This document shows positions 1 to 7,986 of a stretch of 52,382 nucleotides of DNA, piece by piece (position 1 is the stretch's first letter; every line of letters begins with the position of its first letter). Location of the stretch: the NCBI GenBank assembly GCA_964634605.1, contig CAZWLJ010000020.1, positions 1-52,382 of the forward strand. Direction: 5' to 3'. A model generated the notes under the pieces. It had not been told where the DNA came from and ran no database searches. It saw only the letters and a list, made by a program, of their open reading frames with translations. The DNA comes from UPXZ01 sp964634605 (lineage in GTDB: Bacteria > Bacteroidota > Bacteroidia > Bacteroidales > Paludibacteraceae). The position numbers and the translations under genes are program-made.

Positions 1-59
1 ATTGCAAACAATAGCCGATCTCTATAGGCAAGTTCCACAATAACAAGGATTAATGACAC

Positions 60-88
60 CGGTCTGCTCATACGAAGTGAGCAGACCG
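60..88. repeat. 11-bp inverted repeat (hairpin)
   Basis: CGGTCTGCTCA (60-70) and TGAGCAGACCG (78-88) are perfect reverse complements around a 7-nt loop. No T-run follows on either strand, so this is not a typical intrinsic terminator. The rest of 1-260 shows no gene that I can support. Confidence 0.6.
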
Positions 89-260
89 TCTGCATTCTGA
101 TGTAGGGGGTGGGGCAGGTTAAAGATAAATTTGCATAAAAGAAGGGGAGTCGAACGCCTGCACTTTGATATACGGGGCAGAGTTCGCACCAGTCACCACT
201 TCACAGACCACTGTGAAATTCCGCCTGCCGGAGCCCATGGAACCGGGAAGTCACCGGAAA

Positions 261-650
261 TTATTTTTTCTTCGCTTTCTTTCTGAATTCTACATGTACC
301 AGTTCTTCTTTCAGGTTTTTATCAGCCATGAAGCAGATACGTTTGGCCTTCACATGCGTGGCGGTGACTTTTTCGGGTGTGTCCATGCCCGGGCTGCTGA
401 TGGAGAGTGAGAAACGCCCTATGCCGTCCATTTTCACGTGATAGCCCTGCATAAGGTATTCCTCCAGTACACCCGAAAGCGCAGATAGTGTGGCTATTAC
501 ATCGGTTTCGGAAAGGGTGCATCGTCCTGAGATAACTTTGGATAGCTGCCGGGTGGTGAGTACACCCGAACGAACCGGCAGGGCATAATACTTCAGATTG
601 TCCGGATTTAATCCGCTTCGCTTGGTTTTGACGTCAAAATGATAGGGCAT
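261..650 (-). CDS. HU-family DNA-binding protein (HU-HIG type)
   Basis: This 129-residue protein resembles the Bacteroidales HU/IHF-like family with an extra N-terminal stretch (HU-HIG), a nucleoid-associated DNA-binding fold. The visible signs are the N-terminal segment with YYALPVRSG, the helical part TLSETDVIATLSALSGVLEEYL, and the HU-like turn into beta strands at GYHVKMDGIGRFSLSISS, followed by a basic tail ending in KKAKKK. ATG at 650 gives the expected family start. It stands alone: the next gene on the same strand is 329 bp away, behind a terminator. A complete Bacteroidetes promoter lies upstream and is overlapped by tandem repeats. The exact DNA target cannot be read from the sequence. 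Confidence 0.85.
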   Translation of the reverse strand: MPYHFDVKTKRSGLNPDNLKYYALPVRSGVLTTRQLSKVISGRCTLSETDVIATLSALSGVLEEYLMQGYHVKMDGIGRFSLSISSPGMDTPEKVTATHVKAKRICFMADKNLKEELVHVEFRKKAKKK

Positions 651-664
651 ACTTTTCGGTAAGT

Positions 665-753
665 TTTATGTGAAAGATATATAGGTTCCGGTATAAAAGA
701 TATATAGCTCTTATGTAAAATCCATATAGCTTTACGGACACAAATATATAGCT
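665..753 (-). repeat. four tandem 22-23 bp repeats at the HU promoter and leader
   Basis: Read on the minus strand, units begin at 753, 731, 709 and 686 and are 22, 22, 23 and 22 bp long. Each starts A(G/C)CTATAT and most continue as ATCTTTTACATAA with changes. The first unit overlaps the -7 box; the second lies close to the predicted transcription start; the last two lie inside the leader RNA. Confidence 0.75.
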
Positions 754-771
754 TCTGAATGAAACTTCAAA
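741..771 (-). promoter_or_regulatory. Bacteroidetes promoter of the HU gene
   Basis: On the minus strand the -33 box TTTG is at 771-768 and the -7 box TATATTTG at 748-741, separated by 19 bp. This matches the TTTG-N19-21-TAnnTTTG consensus. Transcription should start near 734, giving a leader of about 84 nt. Confidence 0.75.
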
Positions 772-893
772 GAGTTTTCAGGAAAAGAAGAGGAAGAGTT
801 TTGCCTTATTTGCTACAGTTAAATCGGGTATGTAAGAATCAGTGAGCTTACAACAGCACTGGCTGGCCGGATTCAGGCAATCTCCGGAATCAG

Positions 894-931
894 AAAAAGC
901 CCTTATCAGCGTCTGTTGATAAGGGCTTTTT
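894..931 (-). terminator. intrinsic terminator of the SGNH esterase gene
   Basis: A 15-bp stem (894-908 with 917-931) has an 8-nt loop and a run of five T on the minus strand after the stem. It lies 49 bp past the stop codon at 980. Since A and T runs flank the GC core on both sides it may act in both directions. Confidence 0.85.
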
Positions 932-979
932 TAATGAGAATAGCTTAACCTGTTATGCTGATGCCGGTATTGCTGAAAG

Positions 980-3703
980 TCAGTGAACGAAAGTCTTATA
1001 AACTTTTCCCTGCGATTCCACCAGGTAATATCCGCTGCTGATAAACTGATTCAGAATTTTTCGTCCGGAAATGTCATAGATGGTAAATTTTGCATCCGTT
1101 TTGGGTGTAATGCGGTTTTTACCAACTGTAAAAGGCATTTCGGCTGAAGAATTGTTGCTCAATTCGTTCAGCGCGGTATTGTCGAATGAGTAATTGATCA
1201 GTTTTACCTGGTCGGCTGTAAGTACGCCGTTGAAAAACTGAACGGAATGGAGCGTTCCGGTAAACGGATACCGGTTGCCATTGGTTGATGAAACCACTCC
1301 TCCAAGATACAGCGACGGATTGGGTATTTTTCCAAAATAGTAATATCCGTATGCTCCCATTCCCGATACATTCCGGCCGAAAACCTCATCCATGTAATAA
1401 TTGTAGCTGGAAGCTCCAGGCGACATGGTAATTACCATCCGGTGACGGGCGCTGGCGGGAGTATAACCCTGGGTGTACCATCCTTCCAGACTATTGTCCC
1501 CGACATAACGGACACCGTATTTTGTGAAACTTGTAATTGTTCCTATCCCGAAGAATTTATTAGTTGCAGCCGGGTCGGAGGATGCTACCAGGATTGCATC
1601 TCCGGTAGTTGATGATGGTGTGAAATCGATGGCAACCGTCAGGGTGTCTTTGGCCAGCACGGGAGCAGCCACTGAAGCGGATATCAATACGGGAGCAGTG
1701 CCCTGGCACTGGATATTCGTGAGTCTCAGAAAAGGTTGCGGACTCGTTACCACAGGCTCTTCATCCGGCTGGCGGGTAACCTCTGTTATTAAATACTGGC
1801 ATCCGGTATCGGTGATGTCATTCCCGGTATTGCCTGTACTCCAGTTGTACAGCGTATTCTGACCGGTCAGATTAAGTTCCGCGGTGCCACTGGTGATGAT
1901 GAATTTGCTGAAGCTGTCGGCTTTTTTTAATGTCCAGCCGGCAGCAGGCTCCGTAGCTGAAGTTTTTATCTGGGTATTGTAAGCGGCATTCGGATCCAGG
2001 AAGCTGTTGTCTTTCCGGTTGATGATGTTGAATGTATTATCACTTCTGCGGGTGAATTTCCACTGCTGGCTCCTGTAGTTGTTTTCAGTTTCAAAGGTAA
2101 CGCCTGTTCCCGCTGTATTTCCTTTCATAAAAACACCGGCATTCCGGAGCGGCGCCGACAATTTGTACCAGTACTCCGCGGAGGTTGTGCTTGCCATGGG
2201 AAGTGTTATTTCGCTGTTTCGGACTGCATTTACCGCGTTGCTCAGGGCTGTGAGTTGTTGCTGTATCTCCTGCGCTGTTGCCCCGGTATTGTATGCCACT
2301 GCAGCTGCCTGATCTGTTGCCAGGCGAAAATCAGCTATGGTTGCTGCCGGATAGGTTCCCGCGCCTGTACCGTCTTTGATGTTGTACAATTGCTGTCTGA
2401 CATTTGCCAGCGAAATGCACAAATCATACGAGCCAACGCTCAATGGCTGTATTGCTGCGTCGGCAAAGGGTGCGAGCACTCCGGCCCATTTCAGGTAGCC
2501 GCGTCCGTTTAGTCCCCCGTTGCTGTACGCGTACTGGCTGTCGAGCACTCCGTCTTTTACCAGAGCCGTGTACGGGTCAACGAAGTAGATTTTATTGATA
2601 TCATTAGCCAGTTTCTTCAGTTCATCGTTAAACGGAACAAACTTACCGCTGTTGGTAGCTGCCGTAACGCCTGGAATGAGGCTTTGAATGTAAATTTCCG
2701 TTTGCGGAGCTGCCGTACGTATGGCAGTCAGAATTTCGGTGAAACTTGTAATTGCCTCTGCCACGGTCTTTCCGTTATATTCCAGGTCTTTCCTGCCGCA
2801 GGAAATGAATATTTTGGCCGGATTGTTTTTTATGATGTGAGGTATCATGTCCTTCAGTTCGGGGAGGCTGATGCTTGAACCGCTGAGATTAACGCCTATT
2901 CCCCTGCTTTTCACTTTCGGATTGCGCAGCAGTTCGCGCCATTCGCCTGTGTTCACATGATAATCGCCCAGCATCAGAATATCGGTTGATGTGACCGGCA
3001 TCAGCGCGAAAACAGAAACCCGCTGGTTAACATAATTGGCATGAGCAGAGGGTATACTCACGTTGCTGCCTGTAGCCAGCGTTGGAACAATCCCAGTGAA
3101 GGTCTCGTAACCGGCTGTCCATTTTCTGTAGCCCGAACCGAGGAGGTGAAGTCCGTCGTTCGAGTCGCTGCTGCTGAGCGACAGGTTGGTCTCGGTGCCG
3201 CCCAGTTTGCTGAAAACGTCACTGTACGTTACTCCTTTTTCGATACACAATTGTTTCAGTAAATTATTGGTTGTCCAAACATTCACCCTGCCTCCGTAAG
3301 GCAGTATGCTTTGAATGTATATTTCGGTCTTCGGCGATTCTTTCTGCGTAAGTTCAATGGTTTTCCTGATAGCCGGAACCACAACACCCGGTTCGGCGCC
3401 GTCGTTTATCCCGATCATCAGAAATACCTTAGCCGGTTTTCCGCCCAGGATATACTCAAGATTGTTCAGGATTTCTGCCGAAGTATTGCCGCTTATGCCG
3501 CGGTTTATTACATGCGGATTGTTGGCGAACGTTTCGGCCCATTCGTTGCCCTGGGTGATGCTGTTGCCCATAAAAACAATACTTTGACTGTCAACAGGCA
3601 GTACACGGAACATATCGCGGCGCTGATTCCGGAAAGGCAGGTCTGCAAACAGGCTGCCTGTAAAAATGCTGCAAAGCAGTATCAGGGTAAGTTTTCTCTT
3701 CAT
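980..3703 (-). CDS. secreted SGNH/GDSL esterase with two tandem SGNH domains, the second catalytically dead
   Basis: A 907-residue secreted protein with an N-terminal signal peptide (cleavage near FADLP, residue 20). SGNH domain 1 (about 38-205) has all catalytic marks: MGNSIT with Ser48, Gly69, GIND with Asn100, and NDGLH with Asp183/His186. Such enzymes commonly remove acetyl groups from glycans; the substrate here is unknown. SGNH domain 2 (about 238-415) aligns with domain 1 but has GDYH (Tyr248 for Ser), GRKD (Lys305 for Asn) and NGGLN (Gly396, Asn399 for Asp, His). A helical linker (about 430-500) follows, then a ricin-like beta-trefoil-like part (about 505-645), a LamG-like domain (about 660-845), and a C-terminal tail with YDISGRK and GYYLV typical of type IX secretion sorting domains. 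It is transcribed alone. Confidence 0.8.
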   Translation of the reverse strand: MKRKLTLILLCSIFTGSLFADLPFRNQRRDMFRVLPVDSQSIVFMGNSITQGNEWAETFANNPHVINRGISGNTSAEILNNLEYILGGKPAKVFLMIGINDGAEPGVVVPAIRKTIELTQKESPKTEIYIQSILPYGGRVNVWTTNNLLKQLCIEKGVTYSDVFSKLGGTETNLSLSSSDSNDGLHLLGSGYRKWTAGYETFTGIVPTLATGSNVSIPSAHANYVNQRVSVFALMPVTSTDILMLGDYHVNTGEWRELLRNPKVKSRGIGVNLSGSSISLPELKDMIPHIIKNNPAKIFISCGRKDLEYNGKTVAEAITSFTEILTAIRTAAPQTEIYIQSLIPGVTAATNSGKFVPFNDELKKLANDINKIYFVDPYTALVKDGVLDSQYAYSNGGLNGRGYLKWAGVLAPFADAAIQPLSVGSYDLCISLANVRQQLYNIKDGTGAGTYPAATIADFRLATDQAAAVAYNTGATAQEIQQQLTALSNAVNAVRNSEITLPMASTTSAEYWYKLSAPLRNAGVFMKGNTAGTGVTFETENNYRSQQWKFTRRSDNTFNIINRKDNSFLDPNAAYNTQIKTSATEPAAGWTLKKADSFSKFIITSGTAELNLTGQNTLYNWSTGNTGNDITDTGCQYLITEVTRQPDEEPVVTSPQPFLRLTNIQCQGTAPVLISASVAAPVLAKDTLTVAIDFTPSSTTGDAILVASSDPAATNKFFGIGTITSFTKYGVRYVGDNSLEGWYTQGYTPASARHRMVITMSPGASSYNYYMDEVFGRNVSGMGAYGYYYFGKIPNPSLYLGGVVSSTNGNRYPFTGTLHSVQFFNGVLTADQVKLINYSFDNTALNELSNNSSAEMPFTVGKNRITPKTDAKFTIYDISGRKILNQFISSGYYLVESQGKVYKTFVH

Positions 3704-4161
3704 GTATTTAATTTTTTATTTTTTTTCTATGAACTGATGGAACACCTCATTATAACATTCCCTTTTTTTTGAGATTATTCTTAAATGGCTGTTTGATGTG
3801 TTCCTTTTTTATTTAGCACAAGTCGTATTAGAAAATTGTCTCATATAGTCGTTTTGATTTGATATTCAGTTACGTCCCGGTGATATGTACTCTAATTTGT
3901 AAAATAATATAGTCTGATTGCAGTAATAAGTATAGAATATTTATTAATCGCGCAAATATACATAATAATTTTAATTTATATATCTGTCGCATACTGTTAA
4001 TCAATAATATTATTGGAAGTAGTGCTGATTTAGTTGAAATAATTAAAGAAGAAGCTATTTTAAAAACACGGAAACTAAGAGACATTTTGAAAGAAAAACT
4101 CCGTGAATTCTTTGTGAAAAAAAAGTAAGGACAAGTTCTTTTTATAAAAACTACTAATTTA

Positions 4162-4202
4162 ACGAATTACACTGATTTTTTCGTGCAATCCGTGTAATTC
4201 GT
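4162..4202. repeat. 11-bp inverted repeat
   Basis: ACGAATTACAC (4162-4172) and GTGTAATTCGT (4192-4202) are perfect reverse complements 19 bp apart. CTAC (4151-4154) and GTAG (4201-4204) partly extend the symmetry. No T-run follows, so a terminator is unlikely. Confidence 0.6.
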
Positions 4203-4324
4203 AGTTGAAAAAATAACTATATGTGTGATATTTGAAAAGTCAGGATGACTTCTCTAAGAAAAATCGTACAGTTTCTCCGGGATTTATAAAAAAATACCGA
4301 ATAAAAAAATCCTTATCACACAGT

Positions 4325-4364
4325 TCAAAAAAAGCCGGCTGTTTCGTGATGAAACAGCCGGCTT
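4325..4364 (-). terminator. strong intrinsic terminator of the DPP III-NlpE operon
   Basis: A perfect 14-bp GC-rich stem (4332-4345 with 4351-4364) has a 5-nt loop. On the minus strand the stem runs directly into seven T. It lies 38 bp past the stop codon of the NlpE-like gene. Confidence 0.9.
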
Positions 4365-4401
4365 ACCGGTTTATTTTCAGTTTGCTTACTGATGAGGAAT
4401 T

Positions 4402-4839
4402 TTATTTTCGAAGCACGTAATCTTCGCCTTCTATCGTGCTTCCATCCTCGTTGAGAAGCGAGAGTGTGCTTTCGCCGACACGGTATTTTGCCTGGCTACC
4501 GTCATCGAATTTGAGAGTAACTGTTCCACTGGTTTCGTCCAGGCTAAACGTGCCGCCCGATTCGTATGGTCCGCCTTTGCCGATATACCTCAGCGACTGT
4601 GTGAAAGTGCTGTCGAAGTTCAGCGTAAGAGCTGTTTCCACCCCGTCGCAGTCTTCGCATGGTGTGATTCCCTTGTATTCTCCTTCCCATTCGGACAGGT
4701 GTTGTGTTGTTTGAGCTGTGTCGGCCACAACAACTGCTACCGAGTCTTCCCGGGGTTTTTCCTGGCTGGTATCAGTTTTTTTGCACGATACAATCATCAC
4801 GGCGATGAAGGTCAGTAATAGAATTAGTTTCCTGTTCAT
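4402..4839 (-). CDS. NlpE-like lipoprotein (copper resistance protein NlpE N-terminal domain)
   Basis: A 145-residue lipoprotein. The signal peptide ends in a lipobox at VMIVSC (Cys19), so it should be lipid-anchored in the envelope. The mature part from about residue 50 reads WEGEYKGITPCEDCDGVETALTL, the CxxC-containing signature of the NlpE N-terminal domain, followed by a short beta barrel. In Enterobacteria NlpE links surface and copper stress to the Cpx system; Bacteroidetes versions have only the N-terminal domain and an uncertain role. It lies 22 bp after the DPP III gene on the same strand and ahead of a shared terminator, so the two probably form an operon. Confidence 0.85.
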   Translation of the reverse strand: MNRKLILLLTFIAVMIVSCKKTDTSQEKPREDSVAVVVADTAQTTQHLSEWEGEYKGITPCEDCDGVETALTLNFDSTFTQSLRYIGKGGPYESGGTFSLDETSGTVTLKFDDGSQAKYRVGESTLSLLNEDGSTIEGEDYVLRK

Positions 4840-4861
4840 TTCTTCGTATCCGTTTTTCCGG

Positions 4862-6910
4862 TTAGTTATAAGCTGGCAAAACAGAATAGTCTCTGGAATA
4901 GCGCAGATGCTGTTCGATGTATCCTTCGGTGTACGAAATGGTGACGTCAGTTATTTTGCCGTTTTTGTCGGTCACAAGGGCATAAACCGGGTTGACAAAT
5001 CCGCTGTAGGGTGCAATTTTCAGTTTAGCGTAGCGTTCGAGTACCTCTTTGTGGATATCCTGATTGACTTTTACAGCATACTTCTCTATCAGATCGCGTC
5101 CTGCAGCAAAGTCGCCGGTAGATTTTATGCGCTGAATTTCGGCCAGCAGTTCACCGAACAGATGACGGACTTTCCGGTAATCGTTGATCACGAGGTATTT
5201 TTTGCCCTCTTTCACTTTTATTTCCACCACATTTCCGGATTTTCCCTTGTCGAATACCCAGGCGGCTATCAGCTGCCGGTTGCGCATGTGAGCCTGTTCG
5301 ATGTTTTTACCGGGTTGTATGCGGGTGAGCTGTGTCATCAGTCCGTTCATCAGGTACTGATAGTATTGGGCCTTGTAGGCTTCGGCGTCGGGCAGAAGAC
5401 CGAGTTCCACCAGTTTGGGGTCGGCCAGGTAATACAGTCCGAACAAGTCGGCCCGGGTTTCTTCAATCGGTGATCCGTAGGCTTTCAGGGCGTCGGGGTC
5501 GGTTCCCGGAAGCAGTTTGCCGGAGCCATGTCCGAGGCATTCATGCAGGTCGGTATGAAGGTTGTTGGTGAGCGAACCGTATTTTTTAGCCTGTTCACGT
5601 TCGGTGTCCGACCACATGAATTCTTCGTTGAAACCGTTACCGAGCGATGCCTGATCGTAGGCTTCGGTGATATTCTGAATGGTAACCGATTTCGAACCGT
5701 ACCGTGCCCGTATCCAGTTGGCATTGGGCAGGTTTATCCCGATAGGAGTGGAGGGATAGCAGTCGCCGCCGAGCAAAGCTGCGTTGATTACTTTGGCCGA
5801 AACACCTTTCACTTCCTCCTTTTTGTATTTTTTATCAGTGGGCGAATTGTCTTCAAACCACTGCGCGTTGCGGCTGATGATTTCGGTCCGCTTGGTTGCT
5901 TCGGGGTCTTTGAAATTGACGAGCGATTCCCAGCTGGCTTTCATCCCCAGAGGATCGCCATAGGTTTCGGTAAACCCGTTCACGAAATCGACCTGTGAGG
6001 TCAGGTCCTGCACCCATTTGATATTGAACTCGTCAAATGTTTTCAGGTCGCCGGTGGTGTAAAAACGAATCAGAGTATTTATCACTTCTTTCTGGTGCTC
6101 GTTCTCAGCTACTCCGGCTGCTTTTTCGAGCCAGCCAACGATTCGTGTTATGGCCTGAGTGTACATGCCGCCTTTTTTATACACTTTTTCGGTGAGTTTG
6201 CCGTTTTCTTTCACCAATTTGCTGTTCAGTCCGTACGAAACGGGTGTTGAATCGTTCGGGTTTTTCATTTTCCCGTAAAAATCTTCCACTTCCTTTTGCG
6301 TTACCCCTTCGTAATAATTGTTGGCTGAGGTGGTTATCAGATCCACTCCGGCTGCCTGGTTGGTTTTTTTGGGCATTATATTCGGGTCGAAGAGTATGGG
6401 GGTCAGTCTGGCAACCAGTTGATCGGCATTTTCTTCGGCTTGCAGCGGAAGCAGCTTCGGGTCGGTGCTTTTCACTGCATTTGCCAGAAATTCAGGTGTG
6501 AAGCCCGGAATCATTTTATCCTCCGAATAATGATGGTGAATGCCGTTTGCCATCCAGATACGTTTCAGGTAGGTTTCGAGTTGAGTATATTCAGCCGAGG
6601 CTGTATCCTGATAATTTTCATATACGGCTTCGAGTGTACGGCGAATAGTCAGGTTGTGCCTGTTGTTCTGGTCCCAGAGGATATCACGTCCCTCGATTGC
6701 CGCCTTCGACAGATAGTAAATCATAACTTTCTGATTCAGACTTAGTTTTTCAAAGCCCGGCACTCGGTATCGCAGAATTTTAATGTCTGCAAAGGTGTCA
6801 ACCTTATATTCAAAACTGTCGATGGGGGGTGTTTCCGGTTGCGATTCGGATTTATTACCATTACAGGCAAAAAGAATGGGGATCATAAAAATTAAAATTA
6901 GTTTCTTCAT
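4862..6910 (-). CDS. dipeptidyl peptidase III (family M49 zinc peptidase), lipoprotein
   Basis: A 682-residue M49 peptidase that removes dipeptides from the N terminus of short peptides. The zinc motif HECLGH is at 456-461 and the second motif EETRAD at 483-488, matching the HExxGH and EExxxD signatures of the family. The N terminus (FMIPILFACNG) ends in a lipobox with Cys16, so the enzyme is probably lipid-anchored in the envelope, unlike cytosolic eukaryotic DPP III. Length and motifs fit the Bacteroides enzymes. It is first in an operon with the NlpE-like lipoprotein. A -7 box (TAACTTTG on the minus strand) lies about 50 bp upstream. It may feed on peptides in the periplasm together with the S46 peptidase encoded at 26297-28417. 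Confidence 0.92.
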   Translation of the reverse strand: MKKLILIFMIPILFACNGNKSESQPETPPIDSFEYKVDTFADIKILRYRVPGFEKLSLNQKVMIYYLSKAAIEGRDILWDQNNRHNLTIRRTLEAVYENYQDTASAEYTQLETYLKRIWMANGIHHHYSEDKMIPGFTPEFLANAVKSTDPKLLPLQAEENADQLVARLTPILFDPNIMPKKTNQAAGVDLITTSANNYYEGVTQKEVEDFYGKMKNPNDSTPVSYGLNSKLVKENGKLTEKVYKKGGMYTQAITRIVGWLEKAAGVAENEHQKEVINTLIRFYTTGDLKTFDEFNIKWVQDLTSQVDFVNGFTETYGDPLGMKASWESLVNFKDPEATKRTEIISRNAQWFEDNSPTDKKYKKEEVKGVSAKVINAALLGGDCYPSTPIGINLPNANWIRARYGSKSVTIQNITEAYDQASLGNGFNEEFMWSDTEREQAKKYGSLTNNLHTDLHECLGHGSGKLLPGTDPDALKAYGSPIEETRADLFGLYYLADPKLVELGLLPDAEAYKAQYYQYLMNGLMTQLTRIQPGKNIEQAHMRNRQLIAAWVFDKGKSGNVVEIKVKEGKKYLVINDYRKVRHLFGELLAEIQRIKSTGDFAAGRDLIEKYAVKVNQDIHKEVLERYAKLKIAPYSGFVNPVYALVTDKNGKITDVTISYTEGYIEQHLRYSRDYSVLPAYN

Positions 6911-6960
6911 ATTGTTCTCATTTTTTCGTGAAATCAGACATTCCGGTTTTGAAATATTGG

Positions 6961-6968
6961 CAAAGTTA
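6961..6968 (-). promoter_or_regulatory. -7 promoter box of the DPP III gene
   Basis: The minus strand reads TAACTTTG, a match to TAnnTTTG. No clear TTTG was found at the -33 position. The predicted leader is about 45 nt. Confidence 0.5.
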
Positions 6969-7072
6969 CAAAATTTTAACCGAACTGACTTTTTTATTCC
7001 GGATTTTGGTTGTCATCCGGCTATTTTTATGCACGTTATTGTTTTTGTAAATACAGATATTGTTAATTTCTA

Positions 7073-7104
7073 TTTGTTTTGAAATCAATATGTTACTACT
7101 TTTG
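7073..7104 (+). promoter_or_regulatory. Bacteroidetes promoter of the peroxiredoxin gene
   Basis: TTTG at 7073-7076 and TACTTTTG at 7097-7104 are 20 bp apart, a full match to the consensus. The start codon lies 43 bp past the -7 box. Confidence 0.8.
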
Positions 7105-7110
7105 TAACAT
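7090..7110. promoter_or_regulatory. candidate operator: 7-bp inverted repeat around the peroxiredoxin -7 box
   Basis: ATGTTAC (7090-7096) and GTAACAT (7104-7110) are perfect reverse complements separated by the first seven bases of the -7 box. A protein bound here would block the promoter. The regulator is unknown. Confidence 0.45.
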
Positions 7111-7146
7111 TGAAATTACTAACAATTTAAATAACACAAAAAAATT

Positions 7147-7857
7147 ATGGAAACACAGGAACAAGTATTAACTATGCCGCGTATCGGCGACAAAGCGCCT
7201 TCTTTCAAGGCTGTAACCACCCAGGGTGATATCAATTTTCCGCAGGATTATGCCGGAAAATGGGTGATTCTTTTCAGCCATCCGGCCGACTTTACACCCG
7301 TTTGTACATCCGAATTTATGACTTTTGCCAGCATGCAGGGCGAATTCGAAGCACTGAACACGCAACTGGTGGGTTTATCTGTCGACGGACTCTACAGCCA
7401 CATTGCCTGGTTGCGTACCATTAAGGAAAAAATAGAGTACAAAGGAATGAAAAACGTGGAAGTAACATTCCCGCTTATTGAAGACATCACCATGAACGTG
7501 GCTAAAACCTACGGAATGCTTCAGCCGGGCGAAAGTACCACCAAAGCAGTTCGTGCCGTATTTTTCATCGACCCGAAGGGAATTATCCGTACCATCGTTT
7601 ACTATCCGCTTTCACTCGGGCGTAACTTTGACGAACTGAAACGTATTATCATCGGTTTGCAGACCGCTGATGCTTACAGTGTTGCACTTCCTGCCGACTG
7701 GCGTCCGGGCGACGATGTAATCGTACCCACTGCAGGTTCGTGTGGTGTGGCCAAGGAACGTATGGAAAGTACCGATGCCGATCAAACCTGCTACGACTGG
7801 TTTTTCTGCACACGCAAACTTCCAAAAGAAAAAGTGGATGCACTGAGGGTGAAGTAG
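7147..7857 (+). CDS. peroxiredoxin, Prx6 / archaeal-type
   Basis: A 236-residue thiol peroxidase that should reduce hydrogen peroxide and organic peroxides. The peroxidatic cysteine is Cys53 in HPADFTPVCTSEF, and the conserved Arg lies in KAVRAVFF (Arg136). The long C-terminal arm carries Cys199, Cys215 and Cys221; the pair six residues apart matches the Cys207/Cys213 pattern of the Aeropyrum Prx6-type enzyme, where the arm takes part in disulfide chemistry. It sits in the cytosol, with no signal peptide. The gene has its own promoter with an inverted repeat and its own terminator, so it is a single-gene unit. Confidence 0.93.
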   Translation: METQEQVLTMPRIGDKAPSFKAVTTQGDINFPQDYAGKWVILFSHPADFTPVCTSEFMTFASMQGEFEALNTQLVGLSVDGLYSHIAWLRTIKEKIEYKGMKNVEVTFPLIEDITMNVAKTYGMLQPGESTTKAVRAVFFIDPKGIIRTIVYYPLSLGRNFDELKRIIIGLQTADAYSVALPADWRPGDDVIVPTAGSCGVAKERMESTDADQTCYDWFFCTRKLPKEKVDALRVK

Positions 7858-7884
7858 TTTGTTGTTTTTTTGAATAATAAACGG

Positions 7885-7915
7885 AAAGGGTGGACAAGGT
7901 GTCTGCCCTTTTTTT
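7885..7915 (+). terminator. intrinsic terminator of the peroxiredoxin gene
   Basis: AAAGGG (7885-7890) pairs with CCCTTT (7906-7911), with an inner GACA/TGTC pairing, and a T-run extends to 7915. Confidence 0.75.
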
Positions 7916-7973
7916 ATTCCATGCTGCTCTGTGTCATACCGGCAAAGGATATCTGAATCCGGAAAATATTCTG

Positions 7974-7981
7974 TAACTTTG
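7974..7981 (+). promoter_or_regulatory. -7 promoter box immediately before the helicase start
   Basis: TAACTTTG ends five bases before the GTG start codon at 7987. If used, transcription would begin at or next to the start codon, giving a leaderless mRNA. No TTTG is present at -33. Confidence 0.4.
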
Positions 7982-7986
7982 CACCC

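Larger units (their letters stand above)
651..979. other. intergenic region: HU promoter, tandem repeats and a terminator
   Basis: These 329 bases hold no gene. They contain the HU promoter (741-771), four 22-23 bp tandem repeats (665-753) and, next to the neighbouring esterase gene, an intrinsic terminator (894-931). Nothing else was recognised in 772-893. Confidence 0.7.
3704..4401. other. 698-bp AT-rich intergenic region
   Basis: No gene could be supported. A plus-strand frame is open from 3913 to 4128 and reads as a Lys/Glu-rich helix near its end, but it has no convincing start or recognised family. A minus-strand TATATTTG at 3960-3953 could be a distant -7 box for the esterase. The stretch also holds an inverted repeat (4162-4202) and the terminator of the nlpE gene (4332-4364). 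Confidence 0.6.

Noticed and set aside
60..88. Intrinsic terminator at the left edge
   Set aside because: The stem is good but no T-run follows on either strand.
3870..4085. Minus-strand open frame of 71 codons in the AT-rich gap
   Set aside because: Composition is what AT-rich noncoding DNA gives, no family is recognised, and it is next to repeats.
3913..4128. Plus-strand open frame with a charged C-terminal helix-like stretch
   Set aside because: No start codon in a sensible place, no promoter and no recognised domain; kept only as a finding to check.
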